Source: Spizellomyces punctatus DAOM BR117
Taxonomy: Eukaryota > Chytridiomycota > Chytridiomycetes > Spizellomycetales > Spizellomycetaceae
Assembly (NCBI RefSeq): GCF_000182565.1
Contig: NW_015971544.1
Coordinates: 703,803-767,802, forward strand
Direction: 5' to 3'
DNA: 64,000 nt
The notes beneath the pieces were generated by a model that was not told the DNA's origin, did not search any database, and saw only the letters and a list, made by a program, of their open reading frames with translations. Numbering within the stretch: the stretch's first letter is position 1; every line of letters starts with the position of its first letter. The position numbers and the translations under genes are program-made. Positions 23,894 to 38,000 of this stretch are shown here, piece after piece.

Positions 23894-24677
23894 TGACATT
23901 CGCGAATCCCAAGTTTTTCCGCATTGTATATTTGAAACATTATTTTGGGAAATCAGACTTTGGTCAAAAGCCAGTATATAGTGTAGAGGTGACAGAAATT
24001 GGCACTAGCTACTACACCAGGGAATAAACCAGCGACAACTGGTTCGGAAAAGCCAAGTAATTCCCTCCTTACAACCAACCAACTACTACTAGGCCCAATT
24101 ACACATGCAATACATTACGGTTGTTCTAACGGGGTAACTAAGTTCACCACACGAGAGAAATCCTACTAAGCCCTTGATTCCGAAATTCTTTAGTCGGAGG
24201 ATGTTCAGATACTAAGGTAAATGGGAATTAGACTGGGTAATTTGCGCGTGGGAAAAATCATATGGATATACCTGCGATCGTAGCAATATAGTAGTAGCAG
24301 CGTTGCAAGGGGTTATGTTGTTGTTGTAGTCGGGTGGGCGAGGTCCTCGGCACCACCACATCTGTATTCTCATGATTTGACCGACAGTCGTGATGAGAAG
24401 AATTGCACAGATGCTTCGAGTCGAGGATGGGTAAAGAGGAAAGGGGAAAGAGACAGAAGGTCCCCCTTTTATAGACCTTTGGCATGCGCCTCACCGCAGT
24501 TTAAAAAAAAAATTACATGCATGCCACACCAATCTGAGCGATAGAGGGGGTTCTGATTATGCGATATGACTGACCGGATTAATCCGGATAATAATGAGTT
24601 CTAGTGCCATTTTCAATCACCTCCACACTATGTATAATGCTAATGGCACACATCTCTAAATACATTCATTCACGCTC
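23894..24677. other. Noncoding stretch between convergent genes, with a dispersed repeat
   Basis: This holds the 3' ends of two convergent genes. It contains copy 2 of the 48-bp repeat (23979-24026). The rest has no supported gene; short open frames here lack any family signature. Confidence 0.5.
23979..24026. repeat. 48-bp dispersed repeat, copy 2
   Basis: It differs from 1497-1544 at three positions and keeps the GTGTAG/CTACAC inverted pair. It lies just 3' of the unknown gene ending at 23893. Confidence 0.7.
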
Positions 24678-27600
24678 TTATTCGTCACCACTTGCCGCCT
24701 GTGATATAGTGCCGGGATTATCATACTCAACGTGCTGTAACGATGTTTTTAAATTGCTTTCGCCTCCTTCGGTTCCCCTTGACTGCTCCTCTTGTTCGTA
24801 GCCCCCATTAACCTCTGCATCTTGACCGTTCGCATCCCCATTCACAGTCTGTGGCTTTCTAGACTCGTCAGCCTCATCAGAAACCAAATCCTCAATCTCA
24901 ACATCTGTTGCCTCTAGTCTGTCAGCCTCTGCATCCATCAATGGCAGTGTCTGATAAGACGCATCTGTCTCATCTTGTTCCAGGGCGTTATCGCTCCACC
25001 CAAAAGAGGGCCTGGCGTCTGGTGATGGCCATCCCCAGCCGTGCTCAGTGGGCGACCGGGACCCTCTTGCGTCTAAAAACGTATCTCCTCCGTCATTCAC
25101 AGAAGATTGTCGCTGGCCCCAGTCAAAACCCACAGAAAAAGAAGCCGCAGGGCTTGACTCCCGGATTGGACCAAAAGGCGTACGCTCTGAAGATGGAAGA
25201 CATGGGCCGTGATCAAGGTACACACCCGGTGTTGTTCTCGCCTTCCGCTCCCGATTAACCGTCTCGGACTCTTCATTATCACTACTAATAGCCGAGCCAC
25301 CCAGCGACCCGGCGGGTGACACCTGAGGCGAATTGTTGCGCGTCGTTTCGGCTGATGTAGTAATCGGCGAGACCAAGCCCGTTCCAGACGGCTGTGATAA
25401 GTGGGTGCCCAGCGGCATAGGAAATGGAGCGGAAGGCGTACGTAAAAAAGAGCTCAACGAAGATTGTTCGGCTCTGGCGGCGGCTGCGGCTGCTTCCGCC
25501 GCAGCGGCGCGTTTTTGAACTTCTTCCAGAACTTTGGTAAGATCCGTTTTGTTGCCTTTGTGTCGGCGTTGATAGAAGAGGAGGTACGCCGCAGACGTCT
25601 ATAATTAAACCAGTTAGAACGGCAGAGACGTACATGTATATAGCACTTACTAACCATAACATCGGATTCGTCAGTTTTGCTGACATGACTGTCATCGAAA
25701 TGGTACCATTGCGAATCCAAAGCATTTTTGGCGTAGGCAGTATCTGGAATGAACGCATAAGAATCTGTAATTACGGCTGTGCCTCTGTGCTGGCCACTTA
25801 CAGTGTCCACCTCCCAGCCCCCCATAGTGATTTGACACCGCGAACAAATCGTAGACGAGAGACTCCTCATCGTCAGAATCCGTAGCGGGTTCATACAAAT
25901 ATCCGATCCCTTCGCGTTCTTCGTCGCAGGGTGCGCCTGTCCCCTCTGCCTCCTCCGGTTTGGGCGTCCGGGTTTTCGCATCTTGATACGCAGCTTCTAA
26001 CTCCTCGTCATCTGCATCGACCAGGGGCTTGTCTAATGATGTATCGATAGTTTCTGAATCGACACGTTCAGACACCTCCATGCGATCCAGTTCCGACGAT
26101 GCCGAAGCCCGTAAGGAGTCATCAAACTTTTCTGATCGCACTGCAGAGGCTTCAGCTGCCGATTGCGCCAGATTGACACTGGGTTCCCCTACGTCCATTT
26201 CGTCCGCAAACACGCCGTCGCTTGTCAGGGCGCTTCCACCTGAACCCACCTCGACATGTTGAGCCCTCGCGGTTTCTGCGGGCTTTTCCTTGTTCTCTTC
26301 TGGCAACGATCCACGTGACCGCCATTTGCGGGCAGGCTGTTTGCCAACCACCACCTTGGTGAGGTCAAGACCTTGTATAGGCGCGTCTACATATGAGTCT
26401 ATTTTATCGCTCATCATACTACGGTATCCGCGCCCGGCATTGGAAAAGCGTTTCAGATGAAATACTAGAATCTAAATAACACGTCGCATTAGGTTTGATC
26501 GTTAGCAATTCATGCGCCCAGTTGATTACCTCTGGTACAGTCCAGATATCAAGCTTTTTCTTTGTCGGTCGATGCTCTTTACATTGAGGGCAATACCAAC
26601 TGTTGTCATCTCCAAGCACCTCTTCTTTCCGATATTCATCAAAACAGTCTTGCAGGGTAATTACTTTCCTTGGTCCGTTACGCTTCGCTTCCCACTCAGC
26701 ACGCACCGCTTCATTGCCCGGATCTTCGCGCGTCTGATGAGGACAAGTAGATGTAAGTTCCGCAGCCCTTGAGACAATGTATCAACTCATTACCCACCGT
26801 GAACGCGTCCTCCCGCAATACGTAACGGGACACCGTGGTTCTCCACTCCATGAACAGTACCGCTTCCGCTTTGAATGAGCGAATGGAACTCAAGCGCAGT
26901 TTATCGTCGTCGTCTGAGTCACTCGCAGAGGTTCCTCCAGTTCTCCGTATGGCTTGATGCCCTCTCGAGAGAGATCGAGGACGGCGAACATATGAATGTG
27001 TCTGCATCGGATCCGAATCGGATGCCTCATCATCTGCATCTGTCGAGTCTTCGTCATCATTCTGCTTTTGCTGTTGCTCCTTCTTGTACAGCTCTTCCCC
27101 ATCATATAGTAAAGTTCTTTCTGATTGGTAACTGTTCCACCCGCTCTGATAAAAGTCTATCACGGGCGGGGAGTAACGTTGTGCAGCTTGGGAAACGGAC
27201 AGGACGAAGAGATCTTTGATGGGCTCACATTTAACATTGGGACTACTCTCGACAAAGCGAATTGAGTTCTCAAAATCAAGTAACACGTCACTGGCACAAG
27301 AATCGAAGGATTCCGGGTATTCATCAGGAATGCACCTGAAGTCGTTCATGAAGGACTCTTTTCCCTCTATTCGGCGCATTTGCTGTAATTCTTGAAGTTT
27401 CTCATATACATCTTGGATGCGCATCGATCCTTGCTGGAGAAACAGTGGAAATCTCGTATACCTTCGCAAAGTCCTCAGTACTGCCCGATAAAGACGTTCA
27501 CTCGAAATAGCGTCTAAAAGTTCATCAACTTCTTGTTGTTCTAGTCCTCCACAACGGTTTGGTGTGATGATTGTTCGCATTGTAGCTGGGACGGATACTA

Positions 27601-30310
27601 TCAAGGGAATTCCAAATTGCTCCCGATCAGAACGTGACATATGTGTAGGCTCACGTGTAAAATAAACGGGGATGTGTCTGATGTTCGCCACAGTCCTCTC
27701 CGCGTGGGGAACTTCGAAAAGATCCCAGTCAGGAGCTCCCAATTCCACCACATAAACCTCATCCTGGGTACCAATAGAGGTTACGGGTTCTGTATCTTCA
27801 AAGATTTTGAAGATTTTGCCCTGGTAGATCTCCACCGCATACACTCCAGTTGTACCGCGGTCCGGATCGTTCCAACCCATTCGGCGTATGACCAGCTCCT
27901 TAAGTGTCGCAATCGTCGCATCCTTTGGTAAAATTAGATGCAAGACCCGAGGAATATCATCCTCAATGCTCTTTCCAATCCCCGGTTGCGGCATCGTCCG
28001 TACCGATAATATGATTTGTCGATGATCTGGAATTGGGACCGATAAAAACATGTACGGGTCGAAAGTTACTGACCACTTGCCGCAGACGGTACATTCAACG
28101 CGACTTTTGTACTGGCCCTGGAAGAGGTCAACGATGACGGAGTCATTCCGCAGACTATATATTTCCCAAGCCTTTGCTGCGATCGCTTCCTCAGGCTGCC
28201 CATCCATATCGGGAGCTTCAATATACGGCTTTTTTAAAATACGATTCAGGTCCTCGTGCAAGCCATCAACCAAGAAGCCAAGAAGCTCTTGAGAGTCTTG
28301 CTGCGAGTAACCCGAAAACATTGGATTGAACCGGCCGATCGTGCTTTTAAAACCGCGTGGAGCAAAGCTACCAGGTCGATCCGGATCAGGGCGCCATAAT
28401 TGGAGGATAAGATCGGCATATGCAGCTGCTACTTCTCCCTTCATTCCGAGGGGATTGTCTCGGTTTAGCTCCTTTTCCCACAGCCCTTTCAGAAAATACT
28501 TTGTGAGAGGCGGCGTGTTGCTTAAACACTGCAATGCAGAGTTCATAAAGCACGTATTTCCGAGGTTGCTGAGACCCGTTGCTCCCACGGGCAGTCTTGT
28601 TCTGGCACGAGTCAGACTGAACCCCGATATCGCCACGTGGGATGTCGTCTTTGTTTGTGGTGCTGGATCTTCACGTGAGACTGGTGACAAAGGTTGATAC
28701 CCTAGCATAAGAGGCTTTTTATCGGCTTCATCTTTCCCTTCGTCCTCCGCCAAGGGATTATTCAACCTCCTCATTAACCGTTCCCGTTTTGTCTCGGCTT
28801 TTATGGGTATGGAGATAGGGGACAGGGCATCTCTGGTGTCCACAGGATCTGCGAGCTCCGGAAGAAGTCCGCTTTCATGAATCTCTGCCCTATTTCAAAA
28901 AATCCTGATCAGTCCTATGACAGGATCTTCTCTTCATGTATCAGATCTTTCAGCTTGCCTGGACTTGTCTCCGGTCGCAGATTGCTCTTTATTACCATCG
29001 CTTTTGTCTGCATCAGCTCTAAGCGCATTCGTATCCGCCCTCGCATGCGCGTCATCCGCGCCGTTAACCTGCCAAGGAGTCCCGGGTTCCTTTGTTTCCA
29101 ACTCTGCACGCTGCACTCGATCCACATTTAGCTCCCCAAGAGTCTTGTCTAAATCAGTTACAAGTACTCTTCCTTTCTTTGCGATTAACCATAATCGTGC
29201 GTTTGAAGTCTCAACTTGCAGCGGTTTGCATATTTGCTGCAGCGCTTCAGATAACGTCTCACCACGGAAAAGAGCACATCGTTTGATCTCAGATCGGTCT
29301 TTGGATGCGTTAATATGGACAATTTCGAGCTGATGAGGATATACGTCTAAAACCCATTTCGATTCGAGTGACTTGGGTTCTTTAAAGGTACGCCGTTGAA
29401 TTGCATGCCTTTCGTGCACCATCCCGTACCTAAACATAGCACATCAACGACACCGATCAGCTGTTCACTAAGAGTACTTCCGAAATTACCATCTCAACAA
29501 GAGCCGCCAGATATCTTCTGATACAGCAACAAAGTCCACCGATTCTCGAAGGTTATCTTGGATTTGAGTGCACGTTTTAGTGGTAAAGAGGGTAGAGTTA
29601 TTGATTGGGCCTGGAGGCTCGTCGAGGGATCTGCCTTTGTCAGACTCGGATGACACTACGTATTCGCTCCAATTTCGAAACCTGCAGTGATGATCAATAT
29701 AAATTTGGCAGCCATTACTAGTACATCTATAGGTGATATACCATGGTATTGCAAGCAGGAAATATATGCCCTCGCTCTTTTTTCTAATGCTTTCTTGGAT
29801 AGCAAGTCTCAAAGAGTTTTGCTCTGACGGGGGCGGTGGCTGCTCCATTGGCTGAACAACCGATATACTGTTGAAGGCTGAGACTGGCGGGATTTTTGGT
29901 GAGGCTTCAGACTCAGGGTCATAAATGTCGTTCACTGTCGCAACTCCAGTCCAGTTGCCAATTTGTGCCATTACAGCTCCATTATTCAGCTCTCCGTCGT
30001 TCACTACCGACGATGATGGTCGAGACTTCTCAGAATGCTCAGCTATGGTAGGTAGATCCACCTCCATCGGGCCGGCAGCGTGGAACGGAGTTGACGGAAC
30101 TAGCTCGGGATCTCTGTTATAATTTATTGCAAATTCTTGGAAACCTTGGCTTGGTGTTGGAGTACGGGGAACGTGTGGGCTATGCTTTGGAGGTTCAGGA
30201 GAAAGTGCTTCGTTTGCCGGCCGCTTGAGAGTCGTTGCCGGAATGGGAATCGCCTGGGAAACGGAGCACGCTTTGTGGGCAGACGACGACTGCGAAATGG
30301 GATGCACCAT
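24678..30310 (-). CDS. Ubiquitin-specific protease of the Ubp12/USP4-USP15 type
   Basis: This cysteine protease removes ubiquitin from proteins. From the ATG at 30310 the order is a disordered leader, a DUSP domain near 29486-29830 ([32 protein letters not shown]), a ubiquitin-like region (about 28934-29437), then the catalytic domain. The Cys box is [38 protein letters not shown] follows. Zinc-ribbon cysteines occur as ECTVCGKW and YCPQCKEH. The His box is [20 protein letters not shown] and then [11 protein letters not shown], split by an intron. Between the KRF strand and the His box sits an acidic Ser/Glu insertion of about 170 residues. After the catalytic domain comes a disordered tail of over 250 residues. 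The DUSP-Ubl-split catalytic layout matches yeast Ubp12 and human USP4/11/15. The join near 28880-28940 is uncertain. Confidence 0.88.
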
Positions 30311-30958
30311 GTATGGTGTGTCGCGCAAATAATAGTGGACTAGGGGGGTGTACTGACTACGGGCCCATGCGCGACAAACTCCAGGCCGCTAAGAAACCCA
30401 CCGATGAGAAAACCAAAAGAGCTTCCCAAACTCCTACAAGTCAATCGTGTAGTCCTTCGTTTGTCATTGCATAGTCACGTGCCATGGAAGGTATTGCACT
30501 GGCACCATAGTTTTGTGTATTGTTTATTACGATGATCGATCATGCATTTGCCTATCCATGTGGCAATTTGCACTCATGCTTTCATCTTGTAGGGCAGGGT
30601 CAAAGATGTTCCTTTCAAATCTGGTCCTCATGAAAGGTTAAAGAACACGAGTTGCTTTCAGTATGTCATCGACTATCAAAAATGGGGACATTTGGACAGA
30701 CATGGTATCAAAACTCGCAAAAACATACATCATGGCAGGCGAGAGTAAGTTGCCAAAAAGCAAATGCAAAATGCCACTTGCATCATCGGACTCGATGCTG
30801 AAAACGTTCGGGAAACTTCTGGAGGACGCGCGTGTCACTGGGCCGTCCCAGTGGTGGCACTGCGAGTCCCAGGGCACAAAAAGCTTTGCTTCCCCCAATC
30901 TGATCTCTTCTGTAAGATCTTCCCCCTTCTCCTCGATTGCTTTCTCACGCCGCGGAAC
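30311..30958. promoter_or_regulatory. Divergent upstream region of the ubiquitin protease and p23 genes
   Basis: These 648 bases separate the ATG of the minus-strand protease (30310) from the p23 start (30959). Both promoters and 5' leaders should lie here. I saw no gene that I can support, although open frames exist on both strands. Confidence 0.45.
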
Positions 30959-31862
30959 ATGATGGCCACGTAAGTGTTTTGACTTGCTGGTGACCTGAGA
31001 GGATCTGACAAGCGGTTCTTCGCTGTTTGGGGCACATCCTGATCTTGTCGTTTTTTCGCTCATCGTGCATTGTCATCTAGAGACAAAGCTCTTGCACCAG
31101 AGGTCCTTTGGGCTCAAAGAGCTGACGAACTATTCGTTACCATCAACCTCAGCGATGTCGAAGATCCGAAAATTGACGTAACCCCTTCCAGTTTGAAGTT
31201 TGCCGGAAAGGCACGGGGAAATCAATACGCTGTGACCATAGACTTTTACAAAGAGGTCGACCCTGAGGTACGTTTATACTATTCTTTAGGTGCCAAATAC
31301 ATATATACACAATATTGACTTTGTCTAAACTGGCAGACGTCAAAGCAAAGCATCACTGCGCGAAACCTGTCGTTTGTTCTTGCCAAAAAAGAGAAAGGAC
31401 AAGAGTACTGGCCTCGCCTTACTAAAGAGAAGGGCAAACTTCACTGGCTCAAGACTGACTTCTCCAAATGGAAGGATGAGGATGAAGATGATGAACCTGT
31501 ACAAGCCGGATTTGAGGGAATGGATTTCTCCCAATTCCAAGGAATGGGTGGTATGGGCGGTATGAGCGGTATGGGTGGTCTGGGTGGTCTGGGTGGTCTG
31601 GGTGGTATGGGTGGTATGGATTTCGGAGCTGGTGGAATGGATTTTGGCTCTGTAAGTACTTCCGTAGATTCTGAACATTTAGGATCGGCGTTCTCATTTG
31701 TTTCACATTGCTAGGACGAAAAGGATTCCGATGACGAGGACGATGAAGGTATGGACGTTCTTGAACTGTCATTGCCGACAAGTAATAAAAGCGTACTGAC
31801 ATTACCGTGCAGATATGCCTGATCTGGAGGTTGCCCAAGACAAGACTGAGGACAGCGCTTGA
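30959..31862 (+). CDS. SBA1: Hsp90 co-chaperone p23 (Sba1/Wos2)
   Basis: p23 binds the closed ATP state of Hsp90 and slows its ATPase. Five exons join in phase: 30959-30969, 31081-31267, 31337-31651, 31715-31748 and 31813-31862, giving 198 residues starting MMATDKALAPEVLWAQR. The first exon is only 11 nt; it is required because the main frame has no ATG. The CS domain shows LFVTINLSDVEDPKI and LSFVLAKKEKGQEYWPRLTK followed by HWLKTDFSKWKDEDE, the p23 hallmark. The tail is a Gly/Met run (about residues 146-170, GGMGG and GGLGG units) followed by an acidic DEKDSDDEDDED end, as in fungal and animal p23. Confidence 0.93.
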
Positions 31863-32074
31863 GCGTTTGTGTTGTTTTTACCTGATTACGTGTACAGGGA
31901 ATATGCACTTTTGTTTGGATGCCTATGGAGAACGCGCGTGATGTTATATAGTGTATTACGGAAAACCATTCCGCATTCTGCAATAGATCACACTGCCCAT
32001 GACAAACAAGAATTCATGACCTGCAACCATCTAAAGCAGCTCAGCTGTTGTCACCGTTCTTGTAGATTGTTGTG

Positions 32075-35000
32075 ATGCTTCCTACTATCACGCGCGATGC
32101 CATTTCCCTGCCGCATCCCATCCTTCATCCCTCACCATTTGGCAACAACAGTGGATGCGCTGGCATGTCGACCACACAGAGCTTCACAGGACATGTGGAT
32201 CCTGATAGAATACCAATTTTCATAAACAGCCTACCAGATCGAGAACGGCGCATTCACAAAGCTCGACGAGCACCTGCCCCGTCAACGGCTCCTCCGGGCG
32301 GTCCAAGTAGCTTTCCCACTAGCGATGGCAATACGAGATCTAATTTGGGGAAGGTAGGAGGGTTAGTGACGTCTGGCATGGGTTCCCGGAAGGTCTCCTT
32401 TCACGCAGGGGTGGGAGGATCTGCAAAGGCTGGGGAACAGCGAAAGCGGGCGAGGAAGGTAATATGCAGCGTATGTCAACCTATCATTGATCTTCAAATT
32501 CATTCCTTGTTTGGCGATGTTATTCAGGTTGTTCAATCAACACTGTCAGTTGCGGATTACCATGTTTTACCCATGACTTCTTTGCAAAGCTCCTTGCAAC
32601 CAGCGACAACTCCACTCTCCCCACCCCGTCGTCACTTTCAGCGTAAGCAAGGGAGTACCATAAGGTCGGACACCTTGGAAGAGCTTCGACCCAGCTCCAA
32701 TGTTGTCCTGAGTCCGCGGAAGAAGCCAAAGATTGGAGACTCTGCCTCCACTGGTCCTCCCGGGGAGTATTCGCGGCCCAGACAAGTGGATCGTTATTCA
32801 GCAACTAGCGGCTTCAACGATGGCAGCACGATCCGAGACGGAGCTGCCGTTCAACCAGCGATTAAGCAGAAACCTTACAATCCCGAAGAAGTCCGCGAGT
32901 ACATGAAGCAAAAGCGGAAGCAGAGGAAGAAGAAAAAAGGATTAGATATAGAGGAGGTGCCGCAAGAGCATCATCATATGAGAATGAAGCCATACGACGC
33001 CGAGAAGGTGCGGGCGTACATGCAGCAAAAGTTACTACAGCGGGATCTAGAAGAAAAAGCCAAAAGGCACGCACACAAAGAAAAGGCCAAGAAGACCGCA
33101 GACATGCTCGACAAGCTTGATCTGTATCGTCGACAACAAAGGGAGATTCTTAGAAGGAAGGTAGAGACCGACACGAAGCGTGGATTTACCTTCAAGGCAA
33201 CAGTACATACAGAGTCTGGGGATGGGATGGCAGACAGCGGGTCAAAAGACTACCCAGATTCCCAAGACATTGCTGCAGATTTGAATGAGCGGCTAAACCA
33301 TGATGTCGACCAGCGCAAGGACGCCGGAATCATTCATATGGAGACTGATGAGGCTGAGGTACAGAAGCGTGCCCTCAAGCGCGTTCGCTCAAATGCAAAA
33401 GACGTCACTGCAATAGCCCCCCTTCACCGTTCACTCTCAGCACCTATACATAAGGAAATTGAAACCGAACTCGCACAGCCTGATCAGCACAATACTCCAC
33501 GACAGGCGTGGCTCCCTCAGCCTAACACATCACCAAGGACGACTAGTCATCCAACACCATCTCAGCGAACTCAACCCAATGGCACGTTTCAGAGACTTCA
33601 AGCGCTAATGGTCACAGCTGAAGCATTACATCAACGTATTATCCGAACCCTGCCCAACACTGACGATGATACTTCCGTAACTGAAAGTTGTGCAGACCAG
33701 TCGTCAATGGATTGGACAAAAGAAGACGTGGCTCCTAGTTCGAGGCAGACGGATCGAATTCGAAACAAGACCGACCAGCATGTCCAGACTTTGCCCAACA
33801 CTGACGATGATATTCCCGTAACTGAAAGCTATGCAGGCCAGCTGTCAATGGATTTGACAAAAGAAGACGTGGCCCTTGGTCCAAGGCAGACCGAACCAAT
33901 CCGAAACAAGACCCACCAGCATGTGCAGACCCTGCCCAACACTGACGATGATATTTCCGTAACTGAAAGCTGTGCAGACCAGCCGCTAAGGGATTTGACA
34001 AAAGGACACGTGGCTCCTAGTCTAAGGCAGACCGAATCAATCCGAAACAAGACCCACCAGCACGTTGAGCCGCTTCCGCCATTAGGTGATCTGGAGTCTC
34101 CACCAATAGGGGACAAGTATAGCGTGATAAATATCTTTACAAGGAAATTTACCATTGCTACCCTCGTTGCCCCTCATGATGCTAACGAGATGGAGGCGAC
34201 CTGCGATGACGAGGTCATTGGGGGAGACATCATTGATGGTAGTGCTAGCGGTGACCAGCCATCAGAAGATTTGGACCCTGATAGTCATGATTCGGAACAG
34301 AAGGACTCTCAGTCTCACGACCCTGATCGTCATGGTTCGGAACAGAGGAACATTCAGTCTCACGAGCCCGATAGTCATGATTCGGAACAGAAGGACACTC
34401 AGTCTCACATTGAAAGCGCTTATGAGTTGTCCAAACGTGATAACAATCCAGAGATCATTCCAGCTGATGGCCGTAAGGAGTCCTCGGAAAGATTTGAATC
34501 CCTTCGAGACACAAGCGTCAGCGGACCATCCACCAGTAATCGCATGAACGAAGATATGTCACCTTCGCAATTTAGCGATACCACAGATTCATCCGCTGTC
34601 TCAAGCGAATACTCAACCTCCAGATCGCAAATGAGCTACAGTTCATTTAACTCTCGCCGACACAGCCAGCCGCCTCGAACCGGCCGCCGGAACTATCATC
34701 GTGCTCCTCGGCGGCACGGAAGCACACGAGATGAGCTATTGTGTCCCTCTAGGCGATTATCACCACACTCGTTGTCCAGAAAATTGATGGCGGAGATCAA
34801 CTTGCTAGAAGCTATTGAAGAGTCTCGGATTCAGCTCGCCGAACTTGAGACAACTGGTCGAACTGCTTTTGCGCAGAGTGAAGCTGTAACTTTGACACAA
34901 ATCTTGGCCGAACGACAAAGGAAACATGACCGTGATTTGGAGGAGGCCAAGTACGAGAGGGAGCTGAAGGAGGCACAAATGGATTTAGGTGCACATGGCG

Positions 35001-38000
35001 TAGCAGAGACAGGGAGTCAAGCGGAGAACCAAAGAAATGATATGTATGACGAGGACTTTGAGGAGTTGTCTGACTTATTGTCTGTTGGAAGCGGCACCGC
35101 GGAGCCTTCTGGGAAGGCAAAGGACTTGGAAGACTTGTCTGACTTTTTATCTGTTGGAGGCGGCACCGCGGAGCCTTCTGGGAAGGCAAAGGACTTGGAA
35201 GACTTGTCTGACTTTTTATCTGTTGGAGGCGGCACCGCGAAACCTTCTGGGAAGGGAAAGGACTTGGAGGACTTGGAGGACTTGTCTGACTTTTTATCTG
35301 TTGGAGGCGGCACCGCGAAACCTTCTGGGAAGGCAAAGGACTTGGAGGACTTGGAGGACTTTTTATCTGTTGGAGGCGGCACCGCGAAACCTTCTGGGAA
35401 GGGAAAAGAATTGGAGGACTTGTCTGACTTTTTATATGTTGGAGGCGGCACCGCGAAACCTTCTGGGAAGGGAAAAGAATTGGAGGACTTGTCTGACTTT
35501 TTATCTGTTGGAGGCGGCACCGCGAAACCTTCTGGGAAGGCAAAGGACTTGGAGGACTTGTCTGACTTTTTATCTGTTGGAGGTGGCACCGTGGAAGCTT
35601 CTGGGGACGATATTCCTGAAGATTTGCCACCGGAACCTGACTCTCCCGTCTCTACCGTTTCTGACCATGTGGTCCCGGCCGATTTGCCTCGCTATCTCTC
35701 TATTGCCGAATTGCAAACTCGGGAACAAGCAGCTGCTGCTGCAGATGCATCTGGAGTTAGTTTGGAAGAACACGCGTATGACAGTGACTCCTTTGTCCCT
35801 ATTGTGGAGTCCAACGCTGTACACAAGGCGCCTGAGGACGGTCCAGATATCGTGGAAGAAGTCCAATCTCAGTACGATAACGACTCGTTCGCTTCATCTG
35901 TGGAGCACAGTGATTTACATAAGAGAGAACTGGTCGCTGAGGACAATCCATGCGGTGAGCTGGCTCGTCGCATAGAGCTTCTTCGGCGACAGATTGCTGA
36001 ACGGAAACGAAAAGCCAAACTTTTATATCAAGAGAAGCTTCAAAAGCAGCAAACTGTGAGACAGCGGATGAGGGAGACGGAAATGAAGTTGAAGCAACAG
36101 TTAGAGGTACGGGGTTTCGGACGACTATACGTGCGCTTTTCAATGAAATCCAATTCATCTTCCTTTGCAGGCGATCAATTCCATCATTTATCGAACTGAA
36201 GCGGAGATTGTGACGATTGGCATGGGGGTGGAACTGGATGTCGAGAGTTATACGTCTTTGTCAGCTGCTTCTATTGCCCGACAGTCTGTACCTCTCGAGC
36301 AACGAGAACAAGCGGCGGCTGCTGCAGATGCATCTGGAGTTAGTTTGGAAGAACAAGCGTATGATAGTGACTCCTTTGTCCCTATTGTGGAGTCCAACGA
36401 TGTACATAAGGACGGTGCAGATATCGTGGAAGAAGTCCAATCTCAGTACGATAACGACTCGTTTGCTTCATCTGTGGAGCACAGTGATTTACATAAGAAA
36501 GAACTGGTCGCTGTGGAGTCCAACGATGTACACAAGGCGCCTGAGGACAGTTCAGATATCGTGGAGGAAGTCCAATCTCAGTACGATAACGACTCGTTTG
36601 CTTCATCTGTGGAGCCCAGTGATTCACATAAGGGAGAACTGGTCGCTGAGGACAATCCGGCTGCCATGGATGACATCCAAAATGAATACGATAGCGACTC
36701 ATTTGTCCCTATTGTGGAGTCCAACGATGTACATAAGGACGGTGCAGATATCGTGGAAGAAGTCCAATCTGAGTACGATAACGACTCGTTTGCTTCATCT
36801 GTGGAGCACAGTGATTCACATAAGGGAGAACTGGTCGCTGAGGACAATCCGGCTGCCATGGATGACATCCAAAATGAATACGATAGCGACTCATTTGTCC
36901 CTGTTGTCGAGTCTACCGATTTGCACAAGGCGCCTGAGGACGGTCCAGATATTGTGGAAGTCCAATCTCAGTACGATAACGGCTCCTTTGCTTCATCTGT
37001 AGAGCACAGTGATTTACATAAGGGAGAACTGGTCGCTGAGGACAATCCGGCTGCTAAGGATGAAGTCCAAAATGAATACGATAGCGACTCATTTGTCCCT
37101 ATTGTGGAGTCCAACGATGTACATAAGGACGGTGCAGATATCGTGGAAGAAGTCCAATCTGAGTACGATAACGGCTCGTTTGCTTCATCTGTGGAGCATA
37201 GTGATTTACATAAGAGAGAAATGGTCGCTGACGACGGTTCAGCTGCGGTGGAAGAAGTAGATGAGGACGACAAGAACCGGTTTGTTTCGTTTGTGGAGCC
37301 CAGCGATTTATGCAAGGGCGCTGAGGACCATCCGGCTGCCATGGAAGAAGTCCAAGATGAGTACGATAGCGAGTCATTTGTCCCTGTTGTCGAGTCTCCC
37401 GATGTGCGCGTGGGAGAAATGTCCGTTGAGGACAATCCCACTGCGATAGAAGAAGTCCAAGATGAGTACGATAGCGACTCATTTGTCCCTGCTGTCGAGT
37501 CTACCGATTTGCGCGTGGGAGGAGAAATGTCTGCTGAGGACAATTCCAATCCCACTGCGATAGAAGAAGTCCAAGATGAACACGATAGCTCATTTGTCCC
37601 TGTTGTCGAGTCTACCGATTTGCCCGTGGGAGAAATGTGCGCTGAGGACAATCCCGCTGCGATAGAACAAGTCCAAGATGCATACGATAGCGACTCATTT
37701 GAGCCTGTTGTCGAGTCTACCGATTTGCGCGTGGGAGAAGTGTCCGCTGAGGACAATCCCACTGCGATAGAACAAGTCCAAGATGAAGACGATAGCGACT
37801 CCTTTGTCCCTGTGGTCGACTCTGTAGATTTACACAAGGAAGAGCAAGACGCGATTCTAGAGCAGGTGGATCAAGATGTGAAGCTCGATGTAGATTTATC
37901 CGCTAAAGGATTGGAGACATCCGTGGACCCTTCTGCAGAGGAGGATATCGTTGACCAGCTTTTGGCGGACTTGTTGGACGACGCCATCAAAGGTGCGTTG

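Noticed and set aside
35017-35630. Long minus-strand frames opposite the repeat arrays of the CEP350-like gene (also 36968-37837)
   Set aside because: They are antisense shadows kept open by the repeat period being a multiple of three; they show no family signature.
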